Positions 1-11,791 of a DNA stretch of 64,000 bases are shown here, in pieces. A model generated the notes under the pieces. That model searched no databases. It was not told the DNA's origin and saw only the letters and a list, made by a program, of their open reading frames with translations. This DNA comes from Plantago ovata (Eukaryota; Streptophyta; Magnoliopsida; Lamiales; Plantaginaceae). Position 1 is the stretch's first letter; every line of letters begins with the position of its first letter. Location: contig CM051455.1 of assembly GCA_028274465.1 (NCBI GenBank), forward strand, positions 115,667,547 to 115,731,546, in the 5' to 3' direction. Made by a program: the position numbers and the translations under genes.

Positions 1-137
1 CCTCCCCCCCCCTTTTTATAGGGTGCGAGCAGACGTTGCTCGGACCGTATGAAAAGAGGTATTTTTGCTGGGAAAAGATCGGATCCGGGTAAGTATCCCT
101 TAGTGGAATGGAATGACTTCCTGCCGCTTTTTTGCTT

Positions 138-445
138 GCAAAGTATCTCGCGGAGAGATACTTGTGTAAAAGGAATCTCGAGGAGAGATATAATCATGTT
201 TTTGCTAGCAAAGTATCTCGCGGAGAGATACTTGTGTAAAAGGAATGGAATGACTTCCTGCCGCTTTTTTGCTAGCAAAGAATCTCGCGGAGAGATACTT
301 GTGTAAAAGGAATCTCGAGGAGAGATGTAATCATGTTTTTGCTAGCAAAGTATCTCGCGGAGAGATACTTGTGTAAAAGGAATGGAATGACTTCCTGCCG
401 CTTTTTTGCTAGCAAAGGATCTCGCGGAGAGATACTTGTGTAAAA
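138..445. repeat. Tandem hairpin array, copy A (five units)
   Basis: Five units spaced about 68-70 bp. Each holds an inverted repeat with stems AAGTATCTC and GAGATACTT around a 5-base loop; units 3 and 5 have one stem mismatch. Between the hairpins are conserved spacers: a GCTAGCAAAAA or GCTTGCAAA tract, AGCGGCAGGAAGTCATTCC (read on the minus strand) or a CTCGAGATTCC segment. The array lies about 360 bp upstream of the TATA box of the antisense gene and close to the element's 3' LTR end. Copy B has six units, so the array length varies. Function unknown; it could be a promoter element, a structured RNA in the genomic transcript, or simply a satellite in the making. Confidence 0.85.
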
Positions 446-801
446 AGTAAGAGGAATCTCGAGGAGGGTGGCTGCATGGGCAGCTCCTCGGTCCCCTGAC
501 ACGTGGCCGTCGAGTTTCCGTGGTTCTGAGATTTTTCGCGATGTTGACCCGAGGAGGACAGATCATGGTCGTCGATCTGTCTCCGCTTGTCTCGAGTAGC
601 ATGGTGCTCGCGCCGCGGATTTATTGCCGTGGTTAGGTAATTCGTTCCGGAGTTGGGAGCGTCTTCGAGCCGGAGCGTTAGCGTGGAGGGCAAAAATGGT
701 AATTCGCCAGGCGGCCGCAATCTGGACCGTCGATCTGGGACACGTGGTCGGTCCGGATGGCGCGAGGACATGCGTCGTTTCGTATCCCCGGGATACCCTT
801 C

Positions 802-809
802 TATAAATA
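802..809 (+). promoter_or_regulatory. TATA box of the antisense gene, copy A
   Basis: TATAAATA lies about 210 bp upstream of the leader-intron donor (GTAAGT at 1022) and about 840 bp upstream of the ATG. It is kept in copy B (16744-16751, minus). Position and spacing fit an RNA polymerase II start near 830-840, so the antisense gene probably has its own promoter. Confidence 0.6.
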
Positions 810-1650
810 GGTCAACACTCGGTCATTCCACACTTTTCGCAATCCGAACTTTCAGAGCAAATACGAGAGAGCGAGGAACATTTGTGAGATCGACGAGTGT
901 GAGTGATCGAGCTTATTCGTGAGCGAGGAGGATTTCCGACGTCCAAGACTTCATTTCCAGGCGAATTTTTCGGCTTTTCCGGCTTCTTTCCGGTTTCAAA
1001 CTTCAATCCAGTCAATACCAAGTAAGTTTCCGGCCTTGCATTGTTCTTTCTTGCCTTTAATTGCTTCTTTCTTGCTTCGAAGTGCCTCATCTTCTCTGCC
1101 TTGTTGCTTTCTTGTCTTCAACTTTTGCATGTTAGCTCTTTTCTTTGATTTTATCCTCCCGGAATGATGTATGACGGCCTAGGAACGGCCTTGGACCTAA
1201 AAATCGTTAAACGGACTTGTAAATGGAATTCACCGGAAGTAATTCGGACCGATTTGGCTTGAGTAGCCGTAGAAGTAGATCCCCTTTCTTTACTGTATGC
1301 CCCTTGTAGCCTCCTTATTAGCGTACGGCTGTAGAAATAGCTTTTAGGAAGTTTTTCGGGTGGTTGGTCGCTCTTTGCTTTGTGTAACTGCATGTTCTCG
1401 CTCCTGTTTGGCTGTACATGCATGTCGTTACGCTGCTCGGTTTTTTACTCGTGTTTTAGAGCGGTTGGTCGCTCCTTTGTATGCTCCTCGCTCTACTTTT
1501 GCTGTAAGTAGAGTAACTTCTTGATTTATTTCGTTCTTTTCTTTTTGAGATTTTTCTCCGTTCGGGAGGTCGAACCTTAATGAACATACCTAAAAGGACC
1601 TCTCGGACTATAACGAACCATCCTAACTTCTTTCTTTGCCCACCTTTAGG

Positions 1651-4600
1651 ATGTCCGAGAGGAGCGACGATAGCCAGAACGTCTCGGCCGCCGGTGAGTA
1701 TGGGAGCGACCATACTACGTCGCCCGATACGTCAGACGTATCGGCGACCTTTCTTGACGAAACGATAGAGGAGGCTGTCGAGGAGCCTCAGCTCGAGCAG
1801 GGTGGCGAGCAGGCTGCCGAAGAAGATGAGGAGACCGAGAGTGAGGAGGACCTCTACGAGTTGGTGAGTAGAAAGAGGCGTCGTACCGAGGACGACGATT
1901 TTATCGACGACCGTACCGAGGCGGAAGGTGGTCCCCGCAACACCGGTGTATCTGCGGAGTTGATAACTCGCGCTGCCCAAGTCCACGGGCGAAATTACGG
2001 GACGGCCGCGAACGTGGTCGCTCCTGAGATCCGGGTCGAGGAGATGGACGACACCAAGAGGCCGGATTTGGCCTTAGCATTGTATGAAGAGGGTGAGCAC
2101 TCGGCGAAGCGCGGGAAGGCTTCGATACCCGTTCAAATCATCGATAGTGATGATACGGATGATGAGAGCGAGGAGGACGATGAGGCGACGTCTCCTAGGA
2201 CTAGTTCCCCTGCAAAGAGGGTTAGATTCCCTCCACAAACAGCTAGGAGAGCTGTAATCACGGACGAGGAGGAGGATGAAGTTCCTCTAACAATTGGAGA
2301 CACTCATAGGAGTGAAGCTGGTCCGAGTACTAGGTCTCCTTCCTTCTCGGAGGGACAGAGGCGCGCGATCAAGGACGCAAAGAGGTTTGCGCGCGAGGAG
2401 GAGACTAGTTATCACACCATAGACCCGACCACCATAGACTTTACATATCCGAGTGGGACTCGAGGACCCAACCCACTCGAGGAGCAGGAGTATGAGATGC
2501 GCCTTGCTCAGATGGCCGCTGACAAGAAAAAGGCGGAGCGCAGAGCGAGCAGGCCTTCTCGCTCCAGGGCTGCTAAATCGAAGAGGGCCAAGGTTGCCGT
2601 GGAGCCAGAGCCGAAAACTACTAAGGCTGCTGAGAAGAAGTTTACCAAGAGTGCTCGCACGGTCGACCTCCCCGATCCTAATGGGGAGAAGAACGAGGAC
2701 GGGATTATACCGACCACCTCTTCCACCGTCAAAATCGACGAGATTCCCACACTTAGGTGGAAGTATTCTCTCCCCGAGAATAAGTTTGACATCCTCGTGC
2801 CCAAAGAGGATCAGACTTTTTATAATGCTCCACCTGGGTACATGGCCGTTCACTGCCTTAGCTTGGATCGAGGATGGATCCTCCCCTTCTGTGATGCTTT
2901 CCGCGATATCTTCAACACGTTGGGGATTGCTCCTTGGCAATTGGTGCCAAGTGCCTTTGGAACCCTCGTATGCTTTGGAGTCTTTTGCATGAAGAGGGGG
3001 ATCAAGCTCAATTTCCATAATTTCAACCAACTGTTCCGAGTCTCGATGAGCTCCGGGAACAAGTACTTCTACTACTTCAACGCTCGACCAGGCCTTGGGT
3101 TCATTATGGACGCTCCTAGCTCCTCGGGCTACAAGTGGTTCCACAGGTACTTCTACATCAGAAAGAGGAAGTTGCCTAACATGAGCGAGGAGGAGCTGGA
3201 GTGGGGAGTGCCCAAGCTGATGTTCAGAGGGAAGATCGCGGACAAGCATCCGTTGCCCGAGGAGTTTGATCCCTGGGTCGCTGAGCTCGAGGAGCAAAAT
3301 CGGGGACCCCATCCCGAGAAGTACTTCTATTGGGGATTGGTCCTTCAGCCGCTTCCTTACTTGGCGGGTCTTTCACCCTATGCTTACACAGGGTATATCG
3401 GGAACCGATATACCCGAAAAGTCCTCTTCGGTAACTAGCTCTTCGCGCTTTTCTTTGCTTTTGTACTTGTAATTTTTTCTTTGCTTGCTTTCTGTTTGTG
3501 ATGTGTCCTCGCTCTCTTGCTTTTCTCTTCGCTTTTTACTACTCCTCGAGTTTACTAACTTGTGTTTATTCTCTTGCAGCTTACTGGTTCCAGTGGATAA
3601 TGTCGAAGACATTGGCTGCCAAGGAGGAACAAAGGAGGAAACAGAGATTGGCGAACAAACAGACAAAGATCCTCGGGTCTTTGAACTTGACTCCTCCTCG
3701 CAACGCCGCGCATCATCGGGATGCCCTGGTGCAGGAGGGGCTCGATACCCGTGAGAATCCTGTAGAGGCCATCAAAAGGGCCGAGGAGGAGGCCGCCGCG
3801 AAGAGGGCCAAAGAAGCGAAGGAGGCCGAGGAGGAGGCCTTGAACACGATTGAGGCTGAAAAGAGGCCGGAGAGGCCTGCGGCTAAGAAGGGAGCGAGGA
3901 AGCTCAACCTTGGAGGCAACAACGAGCCTGCTCGCAAGAAGGGTAGGGTGGCCGCTTCGGGGGATGAAGTGAAGCGGCTCATCCAGATGAGCGACCTTGA
4001 TCGGGCGCACGAGCTCAGCCTGTGCTCGCTCCAGGTACATATCTTTATACTTATTGTTGTAGAATTTCTCTAAGTATAGATTTTTCTCTCTTCGCTAACT
4101 TTGTTTGCCTTTTGCAGCTCGAGAACTTGAAGGAGGCCTACGGCCATGTGGCTGCTGATCGGGCCGACATAGGGGTCGTTATCGAGGACCTCGAGAAGAA
4201 GTTGGCTGCCTCGGAGAAAAAGGCCAAGGTCTCGGAGACTGAGGCCGGGAAGCTGAAGCTGAAGGTCGAGGAGCTTGAAAAGGAGCTCTCCCGAGAGAAG
4301 TCGAGGAGCAAGAGCTTCAAGGGCGCCTATGCTACTTTGTCCATTTGTATGGAAAAGTTTAAGGCAAGCGTCCTCTCCTTCCTCAAAGGGAGCCGAATCA
4401 CTGCTGCTCGCGACTTCATGTCGTCGGTCACTTACAAATTGGCCCTGCGAGATGTCCAAGTGGCCTCGCGCGAGGAGGGCTTCTTCTCGTGTGTTGGCCA
4501 ACTAAAAAGGGTCAACCTGCTTCCGGCGGACTTTGATGCTGATGACCGCGAGGACCTTCATCCCGGGCGGCGCGAGGACCTGACTCCTTACCCAGATGAG

Positions 4601-4966
4601 GAGATTACCGAGGAGATGCACGAGGCGTGCGAGTTCGGTGAGCTGGTGACCGACCCAGAGGTACCTTATCCCAGCAAGCCAGCCTATCTTCCATCCTGGG
4701 TGCCCGAGTGTCTAAGGAGCGGGATCATCTTCCCGTTCGAGAAGGCGGCTCTTCGGAACGCGGCCTGGATAAAGTTGAGCGATCCGGTCCTCGGGAGGGC
4801 AGCTGACTTCGTCGAGCCCGAGCTCACTATGTATCAAAAGGCAATCGAGGAGGCTCGAGCTCAGGAGCGCGAAGACCCTGAAGGCCCCGAAGCGAGCACA
4901 GTTCGAGGAGGAGATGCCAGCGCGACCACCCCGGTCACAGAATTCACAGACAGCCGTACACGCTAG
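1651..4966 (+). CDS. Antisense accessory protein of the gypsy element (Transposase_28-like), copy A
   Basis: Coding exons 1651-3430, 3580-4034 and 4118-4966 join in frame to 1027 codons. An untranslated leader intron runs from GTAAGT at 1022 to TTAG at 1649, one base before the ATG. All junctions are GT-AG. The protein starts MSERSDDSQN. Residues ~1-240 are acidic and probably disordered; ~300-360 are basic (Lys/Arg/Ala-rich). About 400-580 form a compact domain with GWILPFCDAFRD, LGIAPWQLVPSAFG and YKWFHRYFYIRK, which resembles the plant 'putative gypsy type transposon' family (Pfam Transposase_28). About 600-850 are charged coiled coil, and the tail is acidic. The gene runs opposite to pol and converges on it. 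Because it is antisense, its introns are not spliced from the genomic RNA and can survive reverse transcription. Function unknown. An AUG upstream of 1651 was not found in frame. Confidence 0.8.
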
Positions 4967-5144
4967 GATCGGGGAGCCTCCTTGAAGACCGAGTATGCTC
5001 GGGTCATGTTGTAATTTTTCCCTTTTCAGTACTTGTTTTTATTTTCAAACAATTTCTATTTGGCCATGTGTGGTACTCCTCGCAACATTTATGCTTGTAA
5101 CATAAATTTCACTGTTGTTGTTTGTTTGCTACTCTTTTCCTTTC

Positions 5145-5150
5145 AATAAA
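5145..5150 (+). terminator. Poly(A) signal of the antisense gene, copy A
   Basis: AATAAA lies 179 bases after the TAG stop, downstream of a T-rich stretch, and is conserved in copy B (12402-12407, minus). It fits as the 3' end of the antisense transcript. Confidence 0.5.
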
Positions 5151-5760
5151 AAGCAATGCTCTTCGATTTCCATACTTGTGTTTTTTCTAAATCCAATTTT
5201 TGTTATGACGTATAACTTGGATAGAGTAGTTAAACACGTATAAGTTAGAATCGAGAACCAATGTTCTTCGCTGTGAGCTCTTCGATCTATCGATGCTTCT
5301 CGATCATTTGGATCATTTGAGGAAAAATTCTAAGTGTTTGAACTTAGAAAAATTTCTAAGTGTTGAGTTAGAAAGACTGGAAGTCTCTCTCCTCGAACAC
5401 TTCCATCTACTCGCTTTTTCTTCTTTGAGTGGTTTCCTGATCGATCCTCTTGTAGAGTTTAGAGCGCGGGGAGGGTTCCCCTTAATCATGGAAATCGAAT
5501 AGCTTTTATTTAAGTAAGCTTTCTCGATCGAGTAGTCTTATTTTTTGAGTATAGTAGCTCTATACTTGGACATTTTCTTGCTAAAAGAGACATTGTATTG
5601 ATTTGTCGGAAATTCAATTACAATGGGGGCTATTCGGCCAGCTTGCTTACAACAACTTTTTAACAAAAGCAAGGGGTGCCTCTCACTTGGACCAGTGAGG
5701 AAACCTCCTCGATCAGTGGACCTTCCACATAAGTTTTCAAAAGCTTTTTCTCTGGCCACT
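5151..5760. other. Convergent intergenic spacer of the gypsy element
   Basis: Non-coding spacer between the 3' ends of the antisense gene (plus) and pol (minus). It holds a short imperfect dyad around 5290-5375 (repeated TTCTAAGTGT / CTTAGAAA) and AT-rich sequence. The inverted copy at 11792-12400 is nearly identical. I see no open frame conserved between the copies. Confidence 0.6.
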
Positions 5761-8700
5761 TCAAGCGTAGAATCTCTGGAGGTTAGAAGTATTCCAAGGA
5801 TTTTTCAATACCCTTCCCTCCATGTCTTGAAGACGATAACTTCCGTTGGACCTTGCTTCAATTATCTTGTAGGGGCCTTCCCAATTGGGTTGCATCTTCC
5901 CCACTTTGCCCAAGATGTCTGCTCTTCGGAGTACTAGGTCTCCAACTGGAAGTCTCTTTCTCTTACGCCATTGTTGTAGGTCTTCGCGATTAGTGCTTGA
6001 TATCTGAGGATATTGGCCAAGGCGTTGGTCCTCGATTCACTGATTGTCTCGAGGTCGAAGAGTCTCTCTGTATGATTGTCCTCGGGTTGATACCCTTGGA
6101 TTCTGAGGGTTTCCACCGCCACTTCTGCTGGTATGACTGCCTCGGACCCATAAACTAGCGAGAAGGGAGTCTCTCTTGTAGCTGTCTTTGAAGTAGTGCG
6201 GTATGCCCACACCACTCCATCAAGCTCGTCGACCCAGTCCCTATTGGTAGCGAACCTCTTCTGCAAGTTGTTGACAAGGATTTTGTTGACGGCTTCTGTT
6301 TGCCCATTGGATTGAGGATGTCCTACAGAGGTATACCTCCTCTCAATCTTCATTTCCTTGCACCATTCATTGAATCTTCGGCCACAAAATTGAGCACCAT
6401 TATCCGAGATGAGGACCCTTGGCAAGCCAAATCGACACACGATGTTCCTCCATACGAAGTTCATGACTCTTTGTTCGGTGATGGTAGATACTGCCTCAAC
6501 TTCTGCCCACTTGCTAAAGTATTCGACCGCAAACAATGATGAACTTCTTTTGACCCGTACCTCTTGGGAAGGGACCGACTATGTCGATGCCCCATATGTC
6601 GAAAGGGCAAGTGATGGCGATGGGCATGAGAGGTTTCGCCGGGACGTTGATCAAATTGGCGTGCAATTGACACTCCTCGCACTTTCTCACAAATTGGGCA
6701 GCGTCTTCGCGAACAGTGGGCCAGTAGTATCCTTGTCGAATGACTTTTTGCGCGAGGGTTCTTCCTCCGGTGTGGTCGCCGCAACTTCCTCGATGCATCT
6801 CTCCAAGAAGTTTTTGAACTTCATGCTCGGCGATGCATCTCAAGTAGACTCCCTCGAAAGACCTCTTGTACAAGTAGTCTCCTTGCATGATGTATCGAGG
6901 AGCTTTCCCTTTGATTCTCCTCGCTTCAGCCTTGTCACGAGGAAGGCTTCCATTTTTGAGATATGTTGTTATCTCTTGCATCCAATTCGGTTGATCCTCA
7001 ATTGCCAAGACGTTTGGCTTTGATGACCACAGAGATGATGCATTGATCCTCATGAGTATCACATTCCGGGTATCAACTCCTCCGGAGGCGGAAGCATACT
7101 TTGATAGGGCATCTGCCCTTTGATTGAGATCTCTTGAGAACTTTTCAATCTCACAGCTTTCAAACTTTTGAATTTCTTCCGTGATAGCACTTTTGTACTC
7201 AGCTAGTGAGTCTTTCTTGGTTCTGAATTTCCCCGAGATTTGCTTCTCGGCCAGTTGAGAATCGGTGAAGAGATGTAGCTTCTTCACTTCCAATGACTTG
7301 CCATACGTAGAGCGATGAGGATGGCTTCATATTCTGCTTCATTGTTGGAGACCGGGAAACTAAGAGTAACGGCGTACTCTAGTTCAGCCCCTCCGGGACT
7401 CTTGAAGTATATTCCTATCCCGCCATTTTTTCCTGATGAGGATCCATCAACATGAAGAATCCAGACGTCCCGTGGTCGACTACTCTTTGGGTTTTGGAGA
7501 GACGGTCTCCGCACCCTTTGGCTCGTCGGTTTTCTCTGTCAGGAACACTTCATGCCTCTTCTTTTGGTTTGGGACATGCCTTAAGCTCTTTTAAAGCATC
7601 CTCTAGAGCTTGCATCGGGTTGTTTTTGATGGGGATGCTCTTCGACCATCATCATAGCACTCTTTGTTGCTGAAGAGTTTTCCTCTGAAGTTCCTTTTGA
7701 GGGATACTCCACGAGGAAGTCGGCTATGACTTGTGCTTTCTTGGCTACGGGTGCTTGGTAGTCGATGTCGTACTCGCTTAGCTCAATCGCCCACCTTGCC
7801 ATTCTTCCCGAATTTTCGGGCTTTCCGAGGACTTGCTTGAGAGGTTGCTTTGTCAAAACAACAACCTTGTGAGCCCCAAAGTAGGGTTTTAGCCTCCTTG
7901 CCGTATAAACGAGGGCAAAGGAAAGCTCTCGATATCCATGTACCGCGTTTCAGCCCCGGCAAGTACTTTGCTCAAGTAGTAGATGGGCAAGTGGTCGTTC
8001 CCTTGGATTCGCACCAAACCGAGCTGATAGCTTCCCCGGTTGCTGCTAAGTACAGATAGAGTACCTCTCCGTCCACGGGCTTTGACAATAGAGAGGAGGA
8101 GAGTAGGGTATTCTTTCAGCTTCTCGAAGGCTTCCTCGCACTCCTTTGTCCACTCGAAGTGGCTGCTCTTTCTCAATACCTTGAAAAAAGGTAGATTTTT
8201 CTCGGCCGACCTTGAGATGAACCTACTCAATGCAATTGATTTTCCGACCAATTGTTGCACCTCATTGATGGACTGAGGTTGGGGAAGATCGAGGATGGCC
8301 TTTATCTTTTCGGGGTTTGCTTCTATTCCTCTTTCTGTCACCATGTAACGAGGAACTTCCCCCCTTTGACTCCAAAGGTACACTTCGCCGGGTTGAGCTT
8401 CATGCCATACTTTCTCAAGATTGAGAAGCACTTGCCAGGTAACCTACGTGTTGCTCCTCGGTCTTGCTCTTGACGAGCATGTCATCGACATATACTTCCA
8501 TTGTTTTACCTAGCTCCTCCTTGAACATCTTGTTGACCAGCCTTTGGTAGGTCGCTCCGGCGTTCTTAAGGCCAAATGCATCACGTTGAAGCAATACACA
8601 TTGCCGTTAGCGAAGAAGGCGGTTTTAGGCACGCATCTTTGGCCATTTTGACCTGGTAGAAGCCCTGGTATGCATCCATGAAACTCAGGAGGGCGCATCC

Positions 8701-9232
8701 AGCGGTGGAATCGACAAGCTGGTCGATCCGGGGGAGAGGGTATGGATCCTTCGGGCAAAACTTGTTTAGCCTTGTGAAATTGTTGCACATTCGCCATTTC
8801 CCCGGACCTTTCTCCACTAGGACACATTGCATACCCAGTCTGAGTATCTCACTTCTTTGATGTGGCCAGCTTTAAGAAGCCTTTGCTTATCTTCCGCTTC
8901 TATGATGGCATTATCTTCCGCGCTTGAAGTCTCTTGCTTTTCTCTGATGTGGTGTGACGATGGGTCTACGTTCAGACGGTGAACGCGACACGTGGGTCGA
9001 TCCCCTTCAGGTCCTCGGTACTCCACCGAACATGTTCGTTTGTATTTCAAAACATGGATGAGTTTCATCTGACTTCAGTTGCCATCTCTGTGGCCAATTT
9101 TTGTGACCTTCGTCGCACTTCCTTCGACCATTTGGGATTTTCTTTAGGCTTCTCTTGCTTCAATTTTGTTTTCCTCAAAGAATTTCTTCTTTTTGAAGAG
9201 GGTGGGACTGGTGGAACACTTGATATCCTCGA
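5761..9232 (-). pseudogene. gypsy pol (RT-RNaseH-aRNH-integrase), copy A, frameshifted
   Basis: Read from the gap towards 5761 this holds RT (YVDD box near 8480), RNase H, an archaeal-type RNase H (motifs HVDGSSSG, NEAEYEA, FTDSQLAE, ADALSKY), the HHCC integrase finger and the DDE core (GIDIVGPFPR, SDNGAQFCG, NGQTEAVNK). The frame breaks at least eight times by single-base indels, for example near 5944 (one A missing compared with copy B), 6530, 7290, 7550, 7870, 8440, 8600 and 8820. Breaks become denser towards the gap at 9233. That could mean a dead copy, but similar decay at the other gap edges points partly to unpolished sequence. The proper stop is TGA at 5761-5763. Confidence 0.85.
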
Positions 9233-9332
9233 NNNNNNNNNNNNNNNNNNNNNNNNNNNNNNNNNNNNNNNNNNNNNNNNNNNNNNNNNNNNNNNNNNNN
9301 NNNNNNNNNNNNNNNNNNNNNNNNNNNNNNNN
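9233..9332. other. Scaffold gap of exactly 100 N
   Basis: One hundred N. Both edges lie in the same gypsy pol region but in opposite orientation. The fixed length indicates a placeholder of unknown true size. Confidence 0.99.
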
Positions 9333-10246
9333 GAAAAAATCTACTTTTTTCAAGGTATTGAACAAGAGGTCAAGCCACTTTCGAGGGCAAAGGAGGCGAG
9401 GAAGCCTTCGGAAGCCTGAAAGAGACCTACTCGCTCCCTCTATTGTCCAAAGCCATTGGACGGAGAGTACTCTATCTGTAACTAGCAGCAACCGGGGAGG
9501 CTTCAGCTCGGTTTTGTGCTAATCCAAGGGAACGACCCAATGGCCCATCTACTATCTTGAGCAAAGTACTGCGCGGGGGCTGAACGCGCGGGTACAATGG
9601 ATGGTTATCGAGAGGCTTGCCTTTCCCTTGTTTTATGACGGCAAGGAGAGCTAAAACCCTCTACTTTTGGTGCCGCACAAGGTGTGTGGTTTTGAACAAA
9701 GCAACCTCTCAAGCAAGTCCTCGGAAAGCCCGAAAATTCGGAAAAGGAAATGGCAAGGTGGGCGATTGAGCTAAGCGAGTACGACATCGACTACCAAGCA
9801 CCCGTAGCCAAAAAGCACAATCATAGCCGCTTCCTCGTGGAATATCCCTCAAAAGGAACTTCAGAGGAAAACTCTTCAGCAACAAAGAGTGCTATGATGA
9901 TGGTCGAAGAGCATCCCCATCAGAACAACCCGATGCAAGCTCTAGAAGATGCTTTAAAAGAGCTTAAGGCAATGTCCCAAACCAAAAGGAAGAGGCATGA
10001 AGTGATCCTGACAGAGAAAACCGACGAACCAAAGGGCGCGGAGACCGTCTCTCCAAAACCCAAAGAGCTAGTCGACCACGGAGACGTCTGGATTCTTCAT
10101 GTTGATGGATCCTCGTCAGGAAAAAATGGCGGGATAGGAATATACTTCAAGAGTCCCGGAGGGCTGAACTAGAGTACGCAGTTACTCTTAGTTTCCCGGT
10201 CTCCAACAATGAAGCAGAATATGAAGCCATCTTCATCGCTCTACGT
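9333..10246 (+). pseudogene. gypsy RT end, RNase H and start of aRNH, copy B, frameshifted
   Basis: Fragments in several frames correspond to the end of RT, the first RNase H (a segment reading YDIDYQAPVAKK near 9780) and the start of the second RNase H (WILHVDGSSSGKNGGIG near 10088). At least four indels or small substitutions break the frame before 10247, where a clean 514-codon frame begins. The first ~400 bases look especially noisy against contigs A and C. The breaks sit within 1 kb of the gap, so contig-end errors are likely to be part of the cause. Confidence 0.75.
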
Positions 10247-11791
10247 ATGGCAAAATCATTGGAAGTGAAGAAGCTACATCTCTTCACCGATTCTCAACTG
10301 GCCGAGAAGCAAATCTCGGGGAAATTCAAAACCAAGAAAGACTCACTTGCTGAGTACAAGAGCGCCATCACGGAAGAAATTCAAAAGTTTGAAAGCTGTG
10401 AGATTGAAAAGTTCTCAAGAGATCTCAATCAAAGGGCAGATGCCCTATCAAAGTATGCTTCAGCCTCCGGAGGAGTTGATACCCGGAATGTGATACTCAT
10501 GAGGATCAATGCATCATCTCTGTGGTCATCAAAGCCAAATGTCTTGGCAATTGACGATCAACCGAATTGGATGCAAGAGATAACAACATATCTCAAAAAT
10601 GGAAGCCTTCCTCGTGACAAGGCTGAAGCAAGAAGAGTCAAAGGGAAAGCTCCTCGATACATCATGCAAGGAGACTACTTGTACAAAAGGTCTTTCGAGG
10701 GAGTCTACTTGAGATGCGTCGCCGAGCACGAAGTTCAAAAACTTCTTGGAGAAATGCATCGAGGAAGTTGCGGCGACCATGCCGGAGGAAGAACCCTCGC
10801 GCAAAAAGTCATTCGACAAGGATACTACTGGCCCACTGTTCGCGAAGACGCTGCCCAATTTGCAAGAAAATGCGAGGAGTGTCAATTGCACGCCAATTTG
10901 ATCAACGTCCCGGCGAAACCCCTCATGCCCATCGCCATCACTTGTCCGTTCGACATATGGGGCATCGACATAGTCGGTCCCTTTCCAAGAGGCACGGGTC
11001 AAAAGAAGTTCATCATCGTTGCGGTCGAATACTTTAGCAAGTGGGCGGAAGTTGAAGCAGTATCTACCATCACCGAACAGAGAGTGATGAACTTCGTGTG
11101 GAGGAACATCGTGTGTCGATTTGGCTTGCCAAGGGTCCTCATCTCGGATAATGGTGCTCAATTTTGCGGCCAAAGATTCAATGAATGGTGCAAGGAAATG
11201 AAGATTGAGAGGAGGTATACCTCTGTAGGACATCCTCAATCCAATGGGCAAACAGAAGCCGTCAACAAAATCCTTGTCAACAACTTGCAGAAGAGGTTCG
11301 CTACCAATAGGGACTGGGTCGACGAGCTTGATGGAGTGGTGTGGGCATACCGCACTACTTCAAAGACAGCTACAAGAGAGACTCCCTTCTCGCTAGTTTA
11401 TGGGTCCGAGGCAGTCATACCAGCAGAAGTGGCGGTGGAAACCCTCAGAATCCAAGGGTATCAACCCGAGGACAATCATACAGAGAGACTCTTCGATCTG
11501 GAAACAATCAGTGAAGCGAGGACCAACGCCTTGGCCAATATCCTCAGATATCAAGCACTTATCGCGAAGACCTACAACAAAGGCGTAAGAGAAAGAGACT
11601 TCCAAGTTGGAGACCTAGTACTCCGAAGAGCAGACATCTTGGGCAAAGTGGGGAAGATGCAACCCAATTGGGAAGGCCCCTACAAGATAATTGAAGCAAG
11701 GTCCAACGGAAGTTATCGTCTTCAAGACATGGAGGGAAGGGTATTGAAAAATCCTTGGAACACTTCTAACCTCCAGAGATTCTACGCTTGA
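10247..11791 (+). CDS. gypsy pol: archaeal-type RNase H and integrase, copy B
   Basis: Open frame of 514 codons to TGA, forming the intact C-terminal part of the polyprotein; the first ATG shown is internal, not a true start. Residues ~1-75 are the second half of the Tat-type aRNH (FTDSQLAEKQ, NQRADALSKYAS). Residues ~165-215 hold the integrase H-H-C-C finger (EMHRGSCGDH, KCEECQLH). Residues ~240-345 are the integrase catalytic core with D in GIDIVGPFPR, D in SDNGAQFCG and E in NGQTEAVNK. The C-terminal ~100 residues include VYGSEAVIPAEV and the GKMQPNWEGPYKI segment seen at gypsy integrase ends. The enzyme inserts the cDNA into the genome. The frame is undamaged here, unlike contig A. Confidence 0.92.
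   Translation: MAKSLEVKKLHLFTDSQLAEKQISGKFKTKKDSLAEYKSAITEEIQKFESCEIEKFSRDLNQRADALSKYASASGGVDTRNVILMRINASSLWSSKPNVLAIDDQPNWMQEITTYLKNGSLPRDKAEARRVKGKAPRYIMQGDYLYKRSFEGVYLRCVAEHEVQKLLGEMHRGSCGDHAGGRTLAQKVIRQGYYWPTVREDAAQFARKCEECQLHANLINVPAKPLMPIAITCPFDIWGIDIVGPFPRGTGQKKFIIVAVEYFSKWAEVEAVSTITEQRVMNFVWRNIVCRFGLPRVLISDNGAQFCGQRFNEWCKEMKIERRYTSVGHPQSNGQTEAVNKILVNNLQKRFATNRDWVDELDGVVWAYRTTSKTATRETPFSLVYGSEAVIPAEVAVETLRIQGYQPEDNHTERLFDLETISEARTNALANILRYQALIAKTYNKGVRERDFQVGDLVLRRADILGKVGKMQPNWEGPYKIIEARSNGSYRLQDMEGRVLKNPWNTSNLQRFYA

Larger units (their letters stand above)
1..9232 (-). mobile_element. Tat-lineage Ty3/gypsy retrotransposon, 3' half (copy A)
   Basis: Contig A is the 3' half of a large gypsy element lying on the minus strand. 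In element order it holds the protease-RT junction at the gap, RT, RNase H, a second RNase H, integrase (pol stop at 5761), then an antisense gene (1651-4966, plus strand) and a hairpin array near position 1. It is the inverted counterpart of 9333-17620. The 3' LTR would lie left of the window. A second RNase H, a gag finger of the C-x2-H-x4-H-x4-C type and an extra ORF between integrase and 3' LTR are known Tat/Ogre/Grande traits. The protein in the antisense ORF differs from copy B at about 3% of residues and by in-frame indels, so this is a separate copy or allele. Confidence 0.85.

Noticed and set aside
138-445. CRISPR-like repeat-spacer array
   Set aside because: Eukaryotic retrotransposon context; spacers are themselves repeated rather than unique.
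2287-3312. Long open frames opposite the antisense gene (also 14691-15812)
   Set aside because: They are shadows of the GC-rich, codon-biased accessory exon; no family resemblance, and they cross exon borders without conserved starts.
9233-9332. True inverted-repeat centre at the first gap
   Set aside because: The junction is a 100-N placeholder and other evidence shows contig B is probably misoriented.
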